From Perkinsus marinus ATCC 50983 (taxonomy: Eukaryota > Perkinsozoa > Perkinsida > Perkinsidae), in the NCBI RefSeq assembly GCF_000006405.1, contig NW_003216498.1, positions 388,762-418,035 of the forward strand: 29,274 nucleotides of DNA, written 5' to 3'. Position numbers and translations under genes: made by a program. The notes beneath the pieces are model-generated. The model was not told where the DNA came from. It searched no databases and saw only the letters and a list, made by a program, of their open reading frames with translations. The stretch's first letter is position 1, and every line of letters starts with the position of its first letter. This document shows, in pieces, positions 29,247-29,274 of this stretch.

Positions 29247-29274
29247 TCAAAAGAGGCCTATTGAAGACACCGTC

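Larger units (their letters stand above)
27400..29274. other. No supported gene
   Basis: Minus-strand exons upstream of 27400 may hold the missing 5' end of the polyQ gene, but I could not place them. A plus-strand open stretch at 28009-28329 (106 codons) has no recognisable motif and includes oligo-A runs (28180-28210); I do not call it. The right end holds an inverted repeat (separate entry) and a tRNA-like segment at 28490-28570. Confidence 0.4.

Noticed and set aside
1-29274. CRISPR arrays, bacterial operons, rRNA genes, retroelement coding regions
   Set aside because: None seen: no regularly spaced repeats, no reverse transcriptase or integrase motifs, and the genes are spliced nuclear genes.

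Overview
The window is a gene-dense, intron-rich nuclear segment from a protist, most likely an alveolate of the Perkinsus type. I infer this from very many short introns (about 36-60 nt, GT-AG) inside compact genes, conserved eukaryotic housekeeping proteins, and AG dinucleotides just upstream of several start codons, as expected where spliced-leader trans-splicing is used. No continuous ORF covers a gene; every model here was built by joining exons in phase by eye. A 100-base run of N (16955-17054) is an assembly gap.

Left to right: an unidentified minus-strand gene (about 800-1479, 5' end unresolved); a 23-exon minus-strand beta-adaptin (2344-6094) that ends in a clathrin-box-like tail without an appendage domain; a weak minus-strand ORF pair (6199-6750); a plus-strand glucose-6-phosphate isomerase (6967-9064); a weak minus-strand ORF (about 9870-10361); a plus-strand coiled-coil gene with a SHIPPO-like motif, probably ciliary (about 10375-13171); a short-gene and intergenic zone with a TA-flanked MITE (13705-13913); a minus-strand F-box gene (about 15830-16880) next to the gap; then the main find, a minus-strand gene at 17882-24114; and just upstream of it on the same strand a polyQ, RGG-rich gene resembling eIF4E-transporter (24262 to about 27391). 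The last 1.9 kb shows no convincing gene.

The main find is a single 32-exon gene whose exons join in phase into a protein of about 1210 residues: a coiled-coil N-terminal part of about 130 residues followed by eight truncated-globin (2/2 Hb) domains in tandem. The domains alternate strictly between two types, A-B-A-B-A-B-A-B. Type A has 24 residues from the FF motif to the GG motif and an HYxMNI motif at the F helix. Type B has 22 residues and an Hxx(L)xIxD motif. All eight keep the proximal histidine (F8). Residue B10 is Tyr in domains 1-5 but Phe, Asn and His in domains 6-8. Four domains share an intron at the same codon and phase just before B10. This points to a two-domain unit that was multiplied and then diversified.

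The other theme is small mobile elements inside enlarged introns: at least two MITE-like copies of one family (17530-17714 and 25424-25668), a 121-bp inverted-repeat element (26444-26564) and several tRNA-like segments with Pol III B-box sequences.
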